NCBI GenBank assembly: GCA_031213475.1
Contig: JARUPZ010000014.1
Span: 1,302,001-1,366,000 of the forward strand
DNA from: Nereocystis luetkeana
Lineage: Eukaryota; Sar; Phaeophyceae; Laminariales; Laminariaceae
Direction: 5' to 3'
Length of the DNA: 64,000 bases
This document shows, piece after piece, positions 27,801 to 35,130 of the stretch. The position numbers were made by a program, and so were the translations under genes. Positions within the stretch are counted from its first letter, which is position 1. Every line of letters begins with the position of its first letter. Below the pieces are notes generated by a model. That model was not told the DNA's origin. It made no database searches and saw only the letters and a program-made list of their open reading frames with translations.

Positions 27801-30800
27801 AAATTAGGGTAGGGCACACCTCCGCCTTACGTAAGAATCCGAGCCTGAACCAGCACAAAGAGGTTTATCCGTTTAGGCCTTTAGGACTGCAGTCCCGTTG
27901 TGGGGACAAAGCACTTGGAATTAGCGTCGAATTTAGGTTTCTGCGCACCGCAGCGGAAAAAGGCTTGCAACGTGGTGTCGCATACTGTGTAGTGTATCAA
28001 TCATATCATGCCATGTCATGCCATGACATGTCATGTCGTGTCATGTACTTGTAGCGCAGGTGTCGAGGCGTCGAGGACATTTTCGTCACGAGCATGAACT
28101 ACTACAGGAGCAAAAAAAAAGGCGCCAACCACAAAACCGAACGGCTCTTTCCCTTCATTTTGGAACCACTCTGTCCGCAAAAAGCTACCAGGGTACGAGC
28201 TCTAAGGTACCAACATCAGTCTCCGAGCGGCCCTTACATTTACACTAGGACAGCGTGTTGTGCGCGCAGAAACGAAGCACAAGCAATACCAGGTACGTAA
28301 ACGTTTGTGTCCCGCAGCTACACACCAACAGCGGCAGCAGTGATGCACCCGCGATACAGCAGTAGTTCGAGTACAAAATAAATCACTATTCAAAGTAGCA
28401 GCGGTCGACCATACCGGAGTGATGCAACTGTTAGAACAAGACTGCACTTTTGCGAACTCACGCGCATACAACAGACGGTCAAACTTCAGAACATACCTGG
28501 TACAGACCAATATGCGAATATATCAGAGCAGCCCCGCTGTGGCGCAAGAATCACCAACACTGCCGTTGTTGGGCGGCCGATGTGATATCGTATACGATAC
28601 GACGTGATATTATGTGTGTTCTATGTTCACATGATACTAACTACTCTGGGCGGCGAACATGTGAGGAGCGCTGAGTGTCCGTATTAAGGTTAAACGCTCA
28701 CAGCGGTACATGGTTTGTGGTTTACCAACAAGCCGCTCAGCCTTGAACGCGCAACAGACCACATCAGCAGAAACAGAGAAAAAAAAAACGCCCGCAGAAG
28801 TTTAGAACGCCAGTGTAACGAAGACCGCAGGGGGGTGTCTGGTGTCAGCCAGCCACCCTTGCCCCTGAACACGAAAAAAAAAACATTACCAGGTACATAG
28901 CCGACGGATACAGGGGACAGGGGACGCATGCTACGGGGCATGCTACGGGGGGGGGGTGGCGCCTCCTTTTGTGAGGCACCTCACTCGACTGCAGTGTAAG
29001 AGCTCTATACCTCACACAAACAATGATTTTGATAAAAAGTTAAAAGTGCGTCCGACGAACAATCCCATATCAGCCTGCTTCGTAGCCTGCAGTAGTAAGT
29101 TACGGTGGACCATAGTAAATAGGGCCAAATGTTGTCAGAAAATATAGGTAAATATACGGGTTTTTGAGTGTACCATAGGTCCTATTTACTATGGTCTCCC
29201 GTAAATAGGCAGATTGTGAAAACTACAAAAAACACACACCAGCTGTAAGACCTACGAGTATGCCAATGGAAACGCAAACTTTCAATAAAAAGTTTGAAAT
29301 ACAACGATATCCGCCAAACAAATTCAGGTACAGGTTGGTATGAGCACCAAATATTGCGAACCGAACATCCCAAACTTTTGGAATACCCCGAAAAAAACCA
29401 TTATTGGGACGATGTTGGGGCAAGATCGGCTTCAGAAGAAGACACACGGAAGTTTAGTTCGAAGCGGCGAGATTCCGAGTCCTCGACAGACATCGACCCA
29501 CGAAAACAGACGACTGCGTCATGAATTCTGAACGGAGTGCGCTCGCTAGGGGCTTCGATCCACCCTATCGTCACCGTGTTCACACATTGACCGGTGACAT
29601 GTGGCGGGCGCTAGCCAGGCGTATGATAACACAACCATTGGCCGCTTGCGTGTACCAAACAGATGACAAACAAATATCGATCCGCCTCGAATGGCGAAAT
29701 TTTTCTTTTTTTTTTAGGTTTGGGAGCAGAGCATAATACGCCGCCCCTTAGACCATGGATCCACCTGATACCTTCGAGGCCGTCGTCTACACTCGTTGGC
29801 CATACCCGACACCAAGCGGGTTGGCCATGGGCTGAATCTATGTCGAGATCGAAAGGTCTGTCGTCGCGCACGAGCTGATTATTATCGGCGTGTTGACAGA
29901 TTACAACGAGAAAAAAACAAACTGCGCCGCCTGCAGCCGTTTGAAAACACACACACACACAGTTTTTCCCCTTTTCCCACAGCGGTGGTACGAGAACATA
30001 TTTGGCTTTTTCTTGAAAGCGATATACTTGAAAGTTTTTTTCAAGCTTCGCGTTCCCATCGTCATAGGTCTGAAACATCGAAAAAACCGTCGAATCTACC
30101 ATTCGCAAGCTGTGCGTGGTGTGTGATACTTCGGTCGCCCGTACCTGGTACGTTTTGGGTTCGTTTGTTTGTTCGCTTGTCCCTTTTGTTGTTGTTTTTT
30201 TCTTCCCATTTACCCTGATATTATGTTCGTCCTTCTTTTCTCTCCCTCCTCCGAGTACTCGTGACTCAGATCTGGGGTGACATAGCTGGCTCCCCTCCCC
30301 CTTCCCCCCTCCCCACCACCGCATACCTGGTACATACTAGAGTGAAGACTGATGGAATTTCAACGATATTGGGTGAAGGATTCCGGCCAATTAGAAAAAG
30401 TTAAGCCCTTCCCACTCACTCCGTGCCTTGTGGCAAAGCAATAGAGAGTAGAACTCACATAGTAGGAGAATGTGACATACACAAGGAGGAATGGGATGTG
30501 CTAGAAGAGGAGATGAAGGAAATAGGCGAACGTGACATGGAGGAGTTAGGCACACTAGATATCAGCGAGGAAATGATCGCTATACTAGGAGGTAGATGGT
30601 GGCCACAGGCGGCCAAACAGGAAGGGGGTAAGAATAGCAAAAAGTTTCTACCTGGTATGTAATATACGGAAACAACGTAATGAGCGCCCAATTGTTGGAG
30701 GTGTCTCTACTAGGAGTAGGAACGGTGCTCCGTCTCGAAAGGGATGCGTGGTCAATGGTCAAATGACTAGGGCAAGCAAACAAATGAGTACGCCCCCCCC

Positions 30801-33800
30801 CCTCCCCCCCACTCACTCCGTGCGGGCGGCGTACAACTCCCGGCGCGTGCAGTACGTGCACAAATCTTCGGCGTGCCCGAGCTTTATACAGAACGGGCCC
30901 CGCCAACACAGAAAACATAATGTCTGAACAAGCCTAATGTAGAACCTTCTCGCGATAAAACTGGAAGGCTCGTACCGCGGTGGGGAGGGGAGAGAAAGAG
31001 CCGAGCGTGCGACCGCGGATCTAAGCTACGACTACAGCCGTAGCAGGGACAGAGAAAAGAGGGGCGAAGACAACAACAGGTATGTTATTGAAAATAAAAA
31101 ACAAAAACAAAAAAAATGCGGCACCCCTTAAACATCCTTTTTTTAGCATAGGCTACTATTACGGGGGGCCACATTAAATAGGACCTGCTGTACACACAAA
31201 AACCTATATACTTCGCTATTTTTCCAAACAATATTTGGTCCTATTTACTATGGTCCCCCGTAATATTAATAGATACCGGTAAGGTTCCGTGCAGCGCATA
31301 CCGCTGAGCACGATTTCTTCAAAATCCAGTTTCAAGCTTTCATTGCGCCGCCCACAAAACGAGTCTTACATTCTGATTGAGTTATTTCTCATTCGTGAGG
31401 GTGGACGTATATACCACACCACTGTATTGGTGCTCATACAATTTTTCTTTTTTTTTCTTGCATGTCTAAGTGCCCCTTTTTTATTGTTGTAATACAGTAT
31501 TATATAGTCACTTTTTCGGGTGTACGTACGTACATACCATGGATGGAAGTGATCGCGGGATGGTATACCACAGCTTGCCAGGACCGTTCCCTTGCGTACT
31601 GATGCCCCTTGCGGTGCACGTAGATACCTCAGATTATTTTGTGCTCGAGTGTCTTCATCGATACGCATTTTTTGCCCTGTCTTGTTACGACGGGCTAGAT
31701 TTCAGGGGAATGAACCCATGTCAAGATAAAAAACGCAATAGTTAGGGCTGGGCCCTGGTAGCTGAGCCAGTACAGTATGTACCGGCTGTGTCATATGTCA
31801 GTACACTGGACCCAGTGTACTGTTTCGGCCGGTGAACGGGGCCTGGGGAGGCGTCCCCCGGAGCGCCCCGCTGGAGGCACCCTGAAGGAGGTTCGTTTTT
31901 ACGCGATTTGGCTTCACTCGAGCTCAAACAACACTCTGGTCATGGGTCATGTTTAAAAGGCAATTGGGTAGTACATAAGTTGGCGTCGAGAAAAGGCGGA
32001 CGAAACGCATGGTGGTGCAGGAGGGGGTCCTCAGAGCCTACTGCAAGCCACCACTGCTCAAAGTATCCCTCCCTCTCCCCTTCTCTCCCCTCTTTCTTCC
32101 ATTTCGCGTGCCCTATCTCGACCCCGCGCGTTGTGATGGCTTGCCGCCATAGTACTAGCCTTTATCCCGGGGCGTACGTACATACTCAATACAACTAGCA
32201 ACCCTGGCAGCTCCCTCAGCCAGTACAGTAGTACTGCCAGTACATACTGGACCAGGGCCCAGCCCTAGCATTTTGCTATACGTACGAAACATGTGTTAAA
32301 ACCTGCGCACCCACCTATGCATGGTATGGTAATCCGAGCTGTAATGGTGGTAGTTGGTCATGGTGATAACTCATACGCTGGTACCTGGTACTCCGTATTG
32401 CATCATAAGACGCAAAATAGCTTGAACTTGTACACCGGTACCGGCCCCGAGTGGTACTATATTTGTGTACTGATTGGAAGGCGTATCAGCCCAGGGGGGT
32501 GGTGTCCAACGTGCTCAGTGATGAACTTGGCCTTTTATTTGTAGTTTTTTTTTTCTGTTTTTATCAACGCGGGCGGTTTCCTGTGGTCGGGTAGTATCTA
32601 ACAGAAGGGTGGTGTATCTGACGTGAAATACTTACAGTGTACAACAGGGATGGTAGTTACCGATACGAGGTAATCATCGGTTAATGAACCCCGTCGTATG
32701 ACAACGTTTTTTTTTTTGCGGTAATTTGTCGTTCGAACACTTCCCTGCTTACACACGCCTCCACAAATACTGGAAACCTTTGATTTATTTCTTGGTAGCT
32801 CTACGAGTAGCCTTCTAGCTAGACTAGCGTGCGCAAGTGGTACACAACAAAGGCGCTTTCTTCGTGCTCGGTTGGGATTTTGGCGAACATCCTTGAACGG
32901 GGATGATAAGGATGCATCCCCTGCAAGACCCTTGTGGTATTTCCGGTAGCTGTAATGGCGAGCGGAAACAATTTTCGGCAAAAAAAACAGTGATTACCGG
33001 TACATCACAAATCTCAAATGCGGTAACTACCACCGCTGGCATACAATGTGTGACAGAAAAAACTAACATCTGTAACTTCTACAGCAGTAGTCCTATTATA
33101 GTAACTCCGCACACCACCCGCCCGAAAAGCCCGATCCTGCTGTGGGCTACTCGTACGCGTATGAGCGTTTCAGATTTCAGAGTCTCACTCCTCTGCAAGG
33201 AGTAGTGTAGGATATCGTATCGAACGGAGGCGTTTTGGCCCTTCATCCCCTGACATCCCCGAGTTATTTATGCAGATACTGAACGAAAGCTTGGGTGTAT
33301 CAAATATCGACATGGTATCGATTAGTTTTGTGGTTGATCGGTATCGTATCGATGTCGATATCCGATATCCGACACTCGCAAAGAGGGAGGAGCAAGGAGG
33401 AGATGGATGCCGTGCTAGGGCTGCCCTGGCAGCAAGCAAACTTGAGAAACACAGCAGCAGCGTCGACTCGCAAACTGCAAACTGCGTTGTCTAGACCAAC
33501 CTCCGCAGCAGCACAAGGAGCAGAAGAACATGTGAACACAACATGTCATCTACAGCAGCAGTACAGCTATGATACACATCGATCTATAATCTCAAGAGGT
33601 AGATCTATTACGGGCGTCGCACATACACGATCGACCCTATACGCAACCACACACTACAACAACAAAGCAACACCCCCCACCCCCCGCCCAGCACACCCGG
33701 CCATGCATGAACATGAGTATCCCCCCCCTCCCCTTGACATCTCCCACTAGTTGCGCTTATCTTGCGGGCAGTGCCGGACGAAAATACTACCCCCACTGCC

Positions 33801-35083
33801 AGGTCCGAGTCTGTGAATACTACGAAGTACAACAGTCTACTCGTGCATACCATATGATCGTAATATTATGCCAGACTGCTTTGCTATTGGGCGGTTTAAG
33901 GGTTTGGAGTTCCAAAGCGAATGACCCCACCATGCTGTAAGCTGCAAGCACAGAGAAAATTCACATAATAGCTGTATACCATGTAAGCCACAGCTATGAG
34001 TCGGCACGACTTACAGGACACCAACTACTGTAGTTATCGGTCATACTAATGGTTAGGAACAGTCGTTTCTCGGAGGTGCCTGCTACCCGACTTGTTGGGC
34101 TTCCATACTTGTTGGAAGGATTCGACGACGAGGGAGGAGGGAGACTGAGTGTCGACGTGCGGGGAAGAGACGGATTGAACTCCCCCTGCTCGAGAATTTT
34201 CATGTTTCAGATGAGAACCGCAAGTGCGAGGAGCATTTTGTTTTTTCGGGATGGCGGAGAAAGGGAGCCGATTGGAAGGGAGCGGCAACGAGAGCACGTG
34301 CAAAGGAGCGGGCGGATTGGGCTAAGGCGATGAGGCGGCCATGAAGAGCGGCAGCAAGACGGTGCACGGAGACCCATGACCGGCGCGCACACCATCATCA
34401 CGAGAGAAGCAGTCATAGTTTATTTGTTTTTTCCTGGTTTTGTTTTTCACGAGGCAGGATAGTATCTACCTGGTACTTGTTATTAACGTCACTGGTCTTT
34501 GTTGTATACCCTTCATGGGGAATAACCCCCGCAATTATCAGGGACGTGGTATCATAGCTGTGCTGCACCTTTTTGTGTCAGACAGCCCAGGAAGATTTGG
34601 CGATCGTTGATATTCGTGTGGTATTTTTAGTAAGGTTCAATTGCTCCTTCTTCACTGCATATCCGCGAGTCTTCACTCTGACAGCACTCCAGATAGCAGG
34701 CAGGCGTGCTCCTCTCTTGCGTTCACGACTATGATACCGTGCGTTTCGTACGGTGCAGAAAGCACTCCAGACAGCAGCCGCTGTAGTCAGCAGCCACAAC
34801 TTGGTTAGTGGTGGGAACGGGGGCACTCTATGTTGTAGTTGAGAGGATAGATCCGTGGTCATGTTGGTTCAGTTTGCATGTTGATTTCATCTTGTGTGCG
34901 CTTTCTTCGTCTCGCACTCGTTTATTTTAGGCAGCCGAATTTCGATGTTTTATGGTTTTTAGCCGAATTTCGATTTTTTATGGTTTTTAGCCGAATTTCG
35001 ATTTTTTATGGTTTTTCGGGTCTTCCTAGGGTTCCAGCACACCATTGTGTGACCACCGACTCCTTCGTCTGAGAGTTCATGTG

Positions 35084-35130
<47 letters not shown>

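Noticed and set aside
29611-30324. 237-codon minus-strand open frame
   Set aside because: Crosses a SINE fragment and T/A runs, has no recognisable motif and lies in receptor intron 1.
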